Assembly: GCA_030544215.1 (NCBI GenBank)
Contig: JARZZO010000016.1
Span: 57,019,501-57,083,500, forward strand
Source: Zantedeschia hybrid cultivar
Lineage: Eukaryota; Streptophyta; Magnoliopsida; Alismatales; Araceae
Direction: 5' to 3'
Length of the DNA stretch: 64,000 bases
Shown here: piece after piece, positions 21,818-31,303 of the stretch
Numbering within the stretch: the first letter of the stretch is position 1
How the letters are laid out: each line of letters starts with the position of its first letter
The notes under the pieces: model-generated
What the model saw: the letters and a program-made list of their open reading frames with translations, nothing else
Databases searched by the model: none
What the model was told of the DNA's origin: nothing
Made by a program: the position numbers and the translations under genes

Positions 21818-23690
21818 TATTGCATACCAATACACCACAGATCACCTGAATACTATGTAGAACACCAAACTACACCCATAACAGGGTCCAATTTCTGTGT
21901 GTTTTGGAGCGCCACGAAAATACACCCTTGTGCGTTTAAATACCATGCAGTGCAGCAAACTACTACGTTAACTAGGATGATAACCTGTGACGTTAAACTA
22001 CTACGCAGAACACATAAATACGACCATGGGCACATGAATACCACCATAGCCGTTGCAACTTTCTGCTTTCCTATTTAGGCAATGCATACCAACCAGATCA
22101 CCTGAATACACCACAGATCACCTGAATACTACGTAGAACACCAAACTACACCCATAACAGGGTCCAATTTCTGTATGTTTTGGAGCGCCACGAAAATACA
22201 CCATTGTGCGTTTAAATACCACGCAGTGCAGCAAACTACTACGTTAACTGGGATGATAACCTGTGACATTAAACTACTACGCAGAACACATAAATACGAC
22301 CATGGGCACAAGAATACCACCATAGCCGTTGCAACTTTCTGCTTTCCTATTTAGGCAATGCATACCAACCAGATCACCAGAATACACCACAGATTACCTG
22401 AATACTACGTAGAACACCAAACTACACCCATAACGGGGTCCAATTTCTGTGTGTTTTGGAGCGCCACGAAAATACACCCTTGTGCGTTTAAATACCATGC
22501 AGTGCAGCAAACTACTACGTTAACTGGGATGATAACCTGTGACGTTAAACTACTACGTAGAACACATAAATACGACCATAGGCACATGAATACCACCATA
22601 GCCGTTGCAACTTTCTGCTTTCCTATTTAGGCAATGCATACCAACCAGATCACCTGAATACACCACAGATCACCTGAATACTACGTAGAACACCAAACTA
22701 CACCCATAACAGGGTCCAATTTCTGTATGTTTTGGAGCGCCACGAAAATACACCATTGTGCGTTTAAATACCACGCAGTGCAGCAAACTACTACGTTAAC
22801 TGGGATGATAACCTGTGACGTTAAACTACTACGCAGAACACATAAATACGACCATGAGCACAAGAATACCACCATAGCCGTTGCAACTTTCTGCTTTCCT
22901 ATTTAGGCAATGCATACCAACCAGATCACCAGAATACACCACAGATCACCTGAATACTACGTAGAACACCAAACTACACCCATAACAGGGTCCAATTTCT
23001 GTATGTTTTGGAGCGCCACGAAAATACACCCTTGTGCGTTTAAATACCACGCAGTGCAGCAAACTACTACGTTAACTGGGATGATAACCTGTGACGTTAA
23101 ACTACTACGCAGAACACATAAATACGACCATGGGCATAGGAATACCATCATAGCCGTTGCAACTTTCTGCTTTCCTATTTAGGCAATGCATACCAACTAG
23201 ATCACCAAAATACACCACAGATCACCTGAATACTACGTAGAACACCAAACTACACCCATAACGGGGTCCAATTTCTGTGTGTTTTGGAGCGCCACGAAAA
23301 TACACCCTTGTGCGTTTAAATACCACGCAGTGCAACAAACTACTACGTTAACTGGGATGATAACCTGTGACGTTAAACTACTACGCAGAACACATAAATA
23401 CGACAATGGGCATAGGAATACCATCATAGCCGTTGCAACTTTCTGCTATCCTATTTAGGCAATGCATACCAACCAGATCACATTTAGGCAATGCATACCA
23501 ACCAGATCACCAAAATACACCACAGATCACTTGAATACTACGTAGAACATCAAACTACACCCATAACGGGGTCCAATTTCTGTGTGTTTTGGAGCGCCAC
23601 GAAAATACACCCTTGTGCGTTTAAATACCACGCAGTGCAACAAACTACTACGTTAACTGAGATGATAACCTATGACGTTAAACAGCATGG
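21818..23690 (+). repeat. Tandem array of 276-bp units
   Basis: About 6.7 head-to-tail copies with a period of exactly 276 bp, seen from the start of the recurring minus-strand 64-codon frame at 21853, 22129, 22405, 22681, 22957 and 23233. Copies 1 and 3 share variants that differ from copies 2 and 4 (CTGTGTG/CCCTTG against CTGTATG/CCATTG). Copies 6 and 7 share others. A 29-bp local duplication interrupts the join of copies 6 and 7 near 23465-23500. The repeated frame is a by-product of the period, not a gene. Confidence 0.93.
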
Positions 23691-24619
23691 AAAACAAGTC
23701 CATGCTAAAACTGCAGGATCACGTCTAACTACACAACACATGAAGGTTCTGATTCCTGAAGGGATTTAGGCAGCCTCAAAGCCGAAATAGATTTGTAAAC
23801 AGCCAAGAAAACATTTATCTGCAGCACCTGCGCCCTGTTACGCAGCCTCATAGCACAACATATACGTAGTCATCAAACCACCCTAAAATGAGCACAACAC
23901 ATCCTATACGTCCATGAAAGTATCTGAAAACTAAAGTACACAATATATACATCCGACTCTATCCATTTTATCCACCAAACATTGGGCAGCACATACATCT
24001 GTATAGCCATAAAACCACTCTAAAAAGAACACAACACATTCATCTCCACGCGAAAACTAAAATGCACAATATATCAAACTCCATCTATGTTGTCTACCAC
24101 AAATTGGACATCACATAAACTACAAAAACACAAGTATTAAGTAGGAAAGCACATATGTACCTACATCAAACCATCTGAAACTGAAAAACATAATACATCA
24201 ATTGGAACAAAAAAATTTATCAATTGTACAAAGTGTGACTCATGATTTTCCTATCCACTTTACAAGAAAAAAATGAAAAAATTATATCTCTCTAGACTTC
24301 AAGCCCATCCACTTTACATTCATTGTACTCTTAATGTCTCCATCAAATTATTTCAATTATTTTGCTTTCTTTTTAAGAACATACAAAGCAAGCCAAGTCC
24401 TTAATGTGGTCACATGGTCCTGCATTCAAAATGCTTTCAACATTAGAAAGATACAACGATATTAGTCTATCTAAAAATCTTAAACTTATGTATACTTCAT
24501 TTATACCTCACAAAAATTCCATTGGACGTCTCCTTTATGTACGAGACATTCTGCAAACTTCATGACGTATAATCCACAATCCACATTTTTTATCGAAAAA
24601 AGACAATAAAACGTTATAT
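23691..24619. other. MULE internal AT-rich sequence
   Basis: AC/AT-rich non-coding sequence, possibly decayed repeat (phrases such as AACCACCCTAAAA.GAGCACAACACAT recur near 23870 and 24010). No gene seen. Confidence 0.4.
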
Positions 24620-24646
24620 TCACATTTCAAAATGATAATTCTACAG

Positions 24647-25123
24647 GTAATTGCATTTGAAACATCATAAAAAACATGTTATACCTCGTACTAGGTTGAC
24701 TTGGACACTTTGCATTGATCTTAAATTCCCACTGAAAGATCTCATCACATTCAAATATGAAATTTAATACTTCTTTCAACTTATTAACCTAGAGCAAAAA
24801 AAAAGAATACATATCATTATAACATACAGTAGAAGAGAAGTACAAGTTACAATGTCATTTATGTATAGTTTGTAGGCCCATACCAATTCTTCTGTATCCT
24901 TTTTGTATATGGGGTGACCTTTCAATGAATTGTACGATACAAAACATTTATTCTCAACATCAATTACAAGAAGATGAAAATAGTCTGTCGAGTGACAAAC
25001 TGCGAATATTCTAGACAACTGAAAAAATTCTTCTTTTGACCCCACTCGTAAGTAAGTACTTATACTCCTCTCAAAACTTTCAAGTGATTTATCAGAAAAA
25101 CTTTTCAAGTAGCACATCCACAT
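24647..25123 (-). pseudogene. Ulp1/C48-like cysteine protease remnant in the MULE
   Basis: Two minus-strand exons. Exon 25123-24884 reads KSLESFERSISTYLR, then FHLLVIDVENKCFVSYNSL and ends EEL before a GT donor. Exon 24788-24647 starts after a CTAG acceptor and reads VNKLKEVLNFIF, then WEFKINAKCPSQP and FFMMFQMQL. Together they follow the Ulp1 (SUMO-protease-like, C48) pattern of H-W-x-L-x-V-I-D, a Gln, then D-C-G-x-F-x-M. The catalytic positions appear lost: Tyr-Phe stands where His-Trp is expected, and the D-C-G is not present before F-F-M-M. Plant MULEs of the Kaonashi type carry such domains. It is probably a dead remnant; a truncated cellular gene is the alternative. Confidence 0.6.
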
Positions 25124-25664
25124 CTACACATGTCAAAAAAAAATGACATATAGATCCACGTCCACATCTAAAGAGATTACATTATGATTCACATGCACAT
25201 CCATAAGTATATATCCACCTACTTATATATTACCCGTTGGTACTAGGCGGAGGTAAACCTCTACACACTGAGGTTGCCAGTTTTATATACCAAAAGAGTA
25301 ATATAGTCTGACAAAAAGAAAATCTACATGTCCATAAACAAAATCGGATAGATGAGTGATAGCTAGACAGATAGATACCTACACACATACCTCGATAAGT
25401 AGCACATCCACATCTGCACATGTCAAAAAAAGAAGATATATAGATCTACGTCCACATCCAAAGAGATTACATTATGATTCACATGCACATCCACAAGTAT
25501 ATATCCACCTACTTATATATTACCCGTTGGTACTAGGCGGAGGTAAACCTCTACGCTCTGAGGTTGCCAGTTTCATATACCAAAAGAGTAATATAGTCTG
25601 ACAGAAAGAAAATCTACATGTCCATAAACAAAATCAGGTAGATACGTGATAGCTAGACAGATAG
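25108..25664 (+). repeat. 290-bp tandem duplication
   Basis: AGTAGCACATCCACATCT begins at 25108 and again at 25398; about 1.9 copies, high identity, running to AGCTAGACAGATAGA near 25664. Includes the phrase GTTGGTACTAGGCGGAGG twice. Overlaps the start of the Ulp1-like remnant. Confidence 0.88.
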
Positions 25665-26325
25665 ACTAATAACCTTCTTCTTACAGTTGTCCCTATCATG
25701 AGAGACTAATAACAACTTAAAAAATGTCCATGTAACTCGTCTTTTTTAGGTGACAAAGAGATATAATAAAAAGACATGACATGCTAGAGTAATGGTAGTT
25801 TAAAAGCGCGATTCGGCCATGTCTGGAAAAGCTTAATCCAGGCCCATAAAAGACCCAGCTTGTTGTTCAACTGGCACTGCCAAGGACGTTATTTGGGACC
25901 CTGTAAAGCCCACCACGTTGTCATGCATAGTTCAACACATGAATATCTACATTCTACTAAAGATTTAAATTATAATTATTCAACTGCCAAAATTATCACA
26001 TAAAAAGTCATTTCTGACGTGAAGGACAAACACATTCTAAATTTCTAATTAGGCTCATGCAATTTTTGGATCAAGCAGCCTTCTCACGGTTGGGACTTTC
26101 CAAGGTTGTCTTCCATTCTACTGCCAGGGTAAGCTGGGAATCTGGGAAAAAGGAGGCTCCATCTCTACACATGCACGTGGGTGCATACAGAATGACGACA
26201 TAAACTACCTGAAAATTCAGTGTGACCCTGCATAAATGTTTCGAATCCTCAAAAACTAAACATGATATCTCATCATTAGTTTCATCGCAGACATTAGAGA
26301 TTAAGAATAATCTCTGTATACATTG
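25665..26325. other. MULE internal, no gene seen
   Basis: Non-coding sequence between the 290-bp duplication and the PP2C fragment. Nothing recognisable. Confidence 0.4.
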
Positions 26326-26664
26326 TCAACATTGCGTATCACAACTCATAGCTGGAGTGCAACTAGGCAAGATAAATTTGGATAAATGTGGATAAATGCG
26401 GCGGTCATTCGCTCTCTCCTGTGCCAAAATAACACGACTGTCACCAAGATTCATGACATATACATCTTGATCCTTCATCAGCATTACGAGAACACATGAT
26501 CCCATCAATGCAAGCTCTGGACTTTTGTCTAATGCTCTCTCGACCATGCTCACATAAGCTTCTTCTATAGTATCAAGTGCACGTGACATTGCTTTCAACA
26601 CTGCAATGGCCGTGAACTTCTCAAACTTAGTGAGGTTTAGATTGTTTAGCTGGGGAAGGATCAC
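26326..26664 (-). pseudogene. PP2C (POLTERGEIST-like) fragment captured in the MULE
   Basis: Minus-strand frame of 112 codons. Residues about 11-85 match the plant clade of protein phosphatase 2C related to POLTERGEIST/PLL: KFTAIAVLKAMSRALDTIEEAY, then KSPELALMGSCVLVMLM and the strongly conserved DVYVMNLGDSRVILAQ (the GDSR strand of the PP2C fold). The metal-binding N- and C-terminal PP2C motifs (DGHGG and later DGD) are absent, so no phosphatase activity is possible. The reading goes out of frame after about residue 88. It lies within the MULE, 110 bp from the right inverted repeat, so it is best explained as a gene fragment captured by a Pack-MULE-like event. Confidence 0.75.
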
Positions 26665-26773
26665 GGGAGCATGAGGAGCCCCCGACCGCAGGAGAACAAG
26701 AGAACTTAGTTAAACATGACTATGCTTCATTTGAAAACGATGATTGTCTCAATCATTTCTAAATAATGCGCCT

Positions 26774-28196
26774 CTTCATTAGTGGCAAGTGGCAACCAGA
26801 GTCGCTCAATTCACCATTTGGTTCAAATCAGAGAAAAAAAAATTACAAATGTACTCTTACATTTTTTTTATATCAGAAGTATTTATAGAGCTTTTTTAAC
26901 GAAGAAAATATATAATTTGACATTCAAATGTCTTTTCTAATAATTTTTTTTTTCGAAGAATAAATCCCTCCTCTTGTAAGACTACAGGAGACGGATTTGA
27001 ACCCGGAATCTCTGCTTTGCAAGAAAAGTGCGATACCACTGACTTGTAGGCTCTTTGGCATCCTACATTCTTTCAAATTCAAACTTGACACATACCTCTC
27101 AACTCTTCAGATGGTCTCCTATACGTTTGAAACTTAAAAATAAATAAAAAATTGCACACATATCTCTCATGGTTAATTGACAATTGTAGTTCGAAAAGAG
27201 GTATTTTCCAGGGACGTTCTTTAGTCATCACTTTGATAATGGAATAAGACCATAATAGAGTGGTTCCTCAAGAGTAATACTAGCACTTTGGTTATGATTT
27301 ATCAAAGTCCAAAATCTATAGAAATTTAACCATATATTCCTCACTTAAGGGCCATTAAAATACCGTAAAATAATGATTCAAAAGATAAATCCTGGCGCAT
27401 GGAGTGGAGAAGGTTGCATTAGGGACAAAAACGGACACATACATGCTGCGTTTGCTAACTTTTATGCCATTGGGACAATTTTTTTGGCTGAAGCAAGGGC
27501 TTTGCTTGATGGTTTGAGAGGGTGCTGGAGCATACCAAAAGCCCCAGTATAGGCCACAGGCTCGGCAAAACAAGAAAGGGGCAGATGGGGGGAAGGTCTA
27601 TAGGGAGGGAGAGGTGGGCAAGGGCGGCAGCAGGGGTGGAGAGGAGTCAGGGAGGGAGTCGGCAGTAGAAGGGTATGGGTGGCGTGAGGGATCAGAGAGG
27701 AGGAGGAAATAGAGAAGGATACGGGGAACACATACCGGTGAGCAGAGGAAGGGAAAGAGCGGCGGGACACGTCTTCTGCGTCAGGAACGGGCTGCTCCGG
27801 CCAGGAGAGAGGGACGGCACACCTCTTCGTCGGGAACGAGCAGGATTGAGCAGAGGAAAGGAGAGAGGGCAGCGCACGTCTTCTTCGTCAGGAAGGGATC
27901 CGGCCCAGAGAGAGGGGCGGCAGACTTCGTCGGGAACGAGCAAAGGGAGAGAGGCAAAGGAAGGAACTTCTTCGCCGGCAACGAGCAGGCACGAGCAGAG
28001 GAAGGGAGAGAGGAAAAGGGGGGAAAGTGAGAAAGAGGTCTTAGTAACTGGGAAACCGGAGAAACCGGCGCGTCAAGGAACGAGAGGGGATGGGGCGGTG
28101 GCAAAGTTAACTTGGGAAGTTAAGAGAACACGTGGCAGACTCTCGTTGGTTACTGCTGGAGTTCCCTCCAAAGTTCTACTGAGAGGAACCGGACTC
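26774..28196 (-). repeat. MULE right terminal inverted repeat
   Basis: 1,423 bp, the reverse complement of 19542-20964 with about ten visible substitutions. Contains the inverted tRNA-like unit (about 26970-27052). Confidence 0.95.
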
Positions 28197-28205
28197 ATAA
28201 TGTTT

Positions 28206-29256
28206 ACGACCTATTACCATGGAAGACAATCCAGTGGATAATTGAGCAATCATTCCCAACCAAAGCACAGATAGATATCTAAGAAATGGTTTGCCAACTC
28301 ATTCCAACTCATCAACTGACTTTTCAATGGTGTGAAACTGACGTCATTCTATAGAAAAGCTTAGCTCGAGTCAACTTGGCTTTTCAGAGTCTATTTACTG
28401 AAATCTGCGATCATAATGTCAGGTATCAGAACCGTCTTTGGCAAAGGAAAGCAGAAGCCCGGATGATATCATAGACATTGGATGCTGCTGTTGGCAGACA
28501 TACACGATAGAAATCATACTGGACAACTATAATAACATGCATTGCTACCTTGCGTCTCTCGTAATTTATCATGATGGATCGATATGATATTGATACTTCT
28601 AGGCAACCTCAATGCAACTGTAGATCTGCTGAAACTGTGTGGAGACTTTGAGAATCCCACTGGTTCCTCAATATTTTTATTGTTGAAACCATTCTTTATT
28701 TCACAGTTCTAAACAGTTCTTTCAATGTTGAAATCGCAGTTTCTATTTTTATGTGTTAAAATAATAGAATTTATCTTTTTATTTGTATAAATTTTTCATT
28801 GGAGGTCTAGTAAAGATATAGAGGATCCATCTTGTAACCTAAATGTCTATTTTGTAGTTTGAATTTATAGATTTTTCACTCACCAAGTCATTATGTAATT
28901 GAAAATCCACTTTGTATCTAGGGGCCCACTTTGAAGTCCAAACCGAACCAAACCAAATTATTTCGGTTTGGTTTGGTTCGATTTGAGATCTGTACGGTTT
29001 AGTTTAATTTGATTTGATTTAAGATTTAATTCGATTTGAATTTGATTTCATAAAAAATTTTCTCAAACTAAATCAAACCGTCAACACCCCTACATTTAAC
29101 CTATCCTCAGAGAGGATTGCATTTATTAGAAAGTAAGACTAAGTTATCAGGTAAGAGTCTCCTGGGATGATCTTTTTTCCTTTCAATTTTGAACTTTGTA
29201 GAGGATCCTACTAATCTATGATACAATATCCTAGTCTCACTGTCTCCATTCAGACA
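28206..29256. other. Intergenic, with foldback AACCGAACC-type sequence
   Basis: No gene seen. 28944-28980 is a perfect 14-bp hairpin, CGAACCAAACCAAA with its complement across a 9-nt loop, followed by degenerate GATTTGATTT repeats. It ends in CAAACCGTCAACACCCCTA (to about 29093), a terminus typical of plant hAT-type MITEs. The left end of that MITE is not clear. Confidence 0.45.
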
Positions 29257-30030
29257 TCATTCCAGATACGAAGCTAAATGATTCATTTGGATTCCACTCG
29301 GATGGTTTTGCCGCAAGTACCGTGTGAAGAGGAACTGCTGGCCAAATGTCATAGATATCCGAGTTTCGATTATCCGTTTCGTTTCTATTCTTATTAGTGG
29401 ATTAGGAACTCTGTTAAAGACCACCGTTAAGTTATAAGAAACGGAAATAGATCTCCGATAGTTATAGGAGTCGGAAACGAAAATACTCATTTCCACATCC
29501 GCTAATCTGTTTCCGTTTCGGAATGATCATATATCTTATACATCCATCCACGTACACACATACACACATATACATATAATATCTAATAATGATAATATCT
29601 CTTGACAGTTTGATAAAAGAAAGGCCATAGTAAAAAGTTGGAAATTTTTAACATTTTAATATAATTTTATGGCACAAGTTTGGATATATTTATGTGTAAA
29701 TTTAGATTGATAGATAAAGTAAATTTCAAAAATCTAAATTCATAAATTATTAATTTTTACCTATATTAAAATTTTAAAATTTGTAATTATTAGAAGAAAA
29801 TTTATCGAAAAGTGAATAGTAATACTGATTTTAAATTACTTCTTAATATAGTGATGATGACAGTGAAAACTCTCCTTTACTTTCGTTTCTGTTTTAGATT
29901 TAAAAATAGAAACAAATACGGAAGTAGAAACACTCATTTTCGACTATGTTTCCGTCTCCGATAAATCTTATAAAAAATAAAAACGAAAGATGTCATTTCT
30001 ATTTCCGTCTCCGACCTGTTGACAGCCCTA
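29257..30030. repeat. Degenerate GTTTCCG-rich repeat (MITE-like)
   Basis: Inverted and direct scatter of CGGAAACGGAAA / TTTCCGTTTCCG phrases around 29360-29520 and 29880-30010, separated by AT-rich sequence. The right edge GACCTGTTGACAGCCCTA resembles a hAT-type MITE end. Clean boundaries or a target duplication were not found. The open frame at 29257-29496 (minus) is repeat. Confidence 0.35.
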
Positions 30031-30033
30031 ACT

Positions 30034-30205
30034 CGTGGTGTGGCCATGAACCCTGTGAAGCATCCCCATGGAAGAGGAAACCACCGGCACATCGGCCGCG
30101 CCAGCACAGTAAGACGGGATGCCCCTCCTGGACAAAAGGTTGGTCGAAATTGCAAGGAGGACCGGTCGGCTTCGTGGTCAGGTTGCTGTCTTACTTGGGT
30201 CATGA
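30034..30205 (+). pseudogene. 60S ribosomal protein L8 (uL2) C-terminal pseudogene
   Basis: Reading RGVAMNPVKHPHGRGNH, then HIGRASTVRRDAPPGQKVG, is the C-terminal core of cytosolic ribosomal protein L8 (uL2), including the conserved His-rich GVAMNPVxHPHGGGNHxHIG loop near the peptidyl transferase centre. After KVG a small indel shifts the frame; the reading resumes in another frame as ARRTGRLRGQ and ends at a TGA at 30203-30205. Conserved Glu and Gly residues of the loop are replaced (VKHPHGRGNH). Only the last part of the gene is present. It has no intron where seen, so it could be a retro-derived or captured fragment. Confidence 0.85.
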
Positions 30206-30686
30206 AAAGGAGAGGAGATACGGTGAAGAGGGAAAGGATAGAGAGAGGCGAGTATATGCCAACAAAGGAGAGGAAGAAAAAGGCACAACAAGATGCTATG
30301 GGTAAGGCCCCACAACTGGTCGACGCAGCGCTCTTGAGCTGGTCGACGGACGGCGGCCTCGACCTGGAGCACCACCTAGCGGCGGTGGATGGTCTCTGCC
30401 AGCTGGTGACGAGGGCGATGTGTGCGACCAACCCGGTGCACTGCGTGGATCCCCCTCCGGCGGACGTCGAGTACAGGAGCAGCAGTGGAGAGCGAGACAT
30501 CGTCCGCCACATGTTTCGTCTTATTTTACAAATATTCCTCTTATTTTATTTTACAAATAATAAAATAAATAATGTAAAAAAAAAAACAGAACTCCCCTAA
30601 AGGGCGAACTTGATACATCTCAGGGTGACATCTCATCCCACAGAAGCAGTAGAGGCAACTTGCCAAACAAAAAATAAAATAAAAAA
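30206..30686. other. GC-rich segment of unknown origin, then DUS3 3' flank
   Basis: 30300-30515 is GC-rich and open on both strands (plus-strand reading includes LSWSTDGGLDLEHHLAAVDG). It may be another captured gene piece; I cannot name it. 30530-30686 is AT-rich and holds the probable 3' untranslated region of the DUS3 gene on the minus strand. Confidence 0.35.
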
Positions 30687-30785
30687 TCAACCATTTTCAG
30701 CTCTGTCATACGCATTAGACTTGTGCTTTGGAGCAAAAGTGAACCCCTCGGGTACCTTCCCCAGCAACATCTCAGAGATGCGAAT
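30687..30785 (-). CDS. DUS3L: DUS3-like terminal exon (32 codons plus stop)
   Basis: Acceptor CATGCAG before ATTCGC. Reads IRISEMLLGKVPEGFTF then APKHKSNAYDRAENG and TGA at 30689-30687. A perfect family C-terminus, so this end of the gene is well conserved. Confidence 0.92.
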   Translation of the reverse strand: MRISEMLLGKVPEGFTFAPKHKSNAYDRAENG

Positions 30786-30873
30786 CTGCATGAGATGGAG
30801 AACAACGTTACGTTAGCGCAACTATAGGCTCAGAGAAAATGTGGTTATGAAGGCATCAGCATCCACATTATAC

Positions 30874-31041
30874 CCAGTCAGCAGCAGAATCCGAAGCCAT
30901 TAGGGTTTCAAGCTCATCACGACCAAAATAGCTGGGTGGCCTCCAGTTAAGTCGTTGTGGAACTACTTCCAACAAACCAACAGGCACGTACCTGTGTATA
31001 GCTAAGCCATTCTAACAGGAAATGCCTTGTTGTTTCCACAC
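30874..31041 (-). pseudogene. DUS3L: DUS3-like penultimate exon with 2-nt deletion
   Basis: Acceptor GACAG before GTGTGG, donor TGG^GTATAA, 168 nt. The phases of the neighbouring exons require a length two larger modulo 3. The reading is VETTRHFLLEWLSYT. After TATACACAGG the frame shifts: the continuation RYVPVGLLEVVPQRLNW is present but two bases out, so a stop follows 15 codons later. The lost bases are most simply one CA of a short CA run (about 30998-31001). Confidence 0.88.
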
Positions 31042-31303
31042 CTGTCAACATGATAAGAACATCACTCCTAGGAGGCAAACAAAATATGATGATAATGTGT
31101 AGAAGACTAAATTAAGTTATTTCACGCAAAAGCCATTGAGAATTCAACAGTCGATGCTTTTTCTTCTGGAAAAAAGAAGAAGAAGAAGAGTACATTCCCC
31201 CGAGTTGTAAGGCGACGCTCTCATTTTAGTACTACTTTTCTGCTTTTAGCTTCAGTTTCACGGCTTTAGTCACCAAACTCACCTGTCATCATTTGTATAG
31301 TAC

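Larger units (their letters stand above)
19542..28196. mobile_element. Mutator-like element (MULE) with 1.4-kb inverted repeats
   Basis: 8,655-bp element bounded by inverted repeats at 19542-20964 and 26774-28196. Each arm is exactly 1,423 bp and the outer ends start GAGTCCGGTTCC. Perfect 9-bp target duplications ATAATGTTT lie outside both ends (19533-19541 and 28197-28205). Long inverted repeats with 9-bp duplications are diagnostic of the Mutator superfamily. I can pick out only about ten mismatches between the arms and no indel, so insertion was recent. Inside are a Ulp1/C48-like remnant, a PP2C fragment, a 276-bp repeat array and a 290-bp duplication. No MURA transposase domain is recognisable, so it is probably non-autonomous. 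Ulp1-bearing MULEs (Kaonashi type) are known in plants. Confidence 0.93.

Noticed and set aside
21853..23427. Six 64-codon minus-strand frames in a row
   Set aside because: A by-product of the 276-bp period (a multiple of three); no start context or domain.
21818..23690. CRISPR-like regular spacing
   Set aside because: Whole 276-bp units repeat with no unique spacers, in a plant nuclear context.
30990..31003. CAG^GTACGT as a true splice donor ending a DUS3 exon early
   Set aside because: Conserved coding sequence (RYVPVGLL...) continues directly after it and a good donor exists at 30873, so a 2-nt deletion explains the data better.
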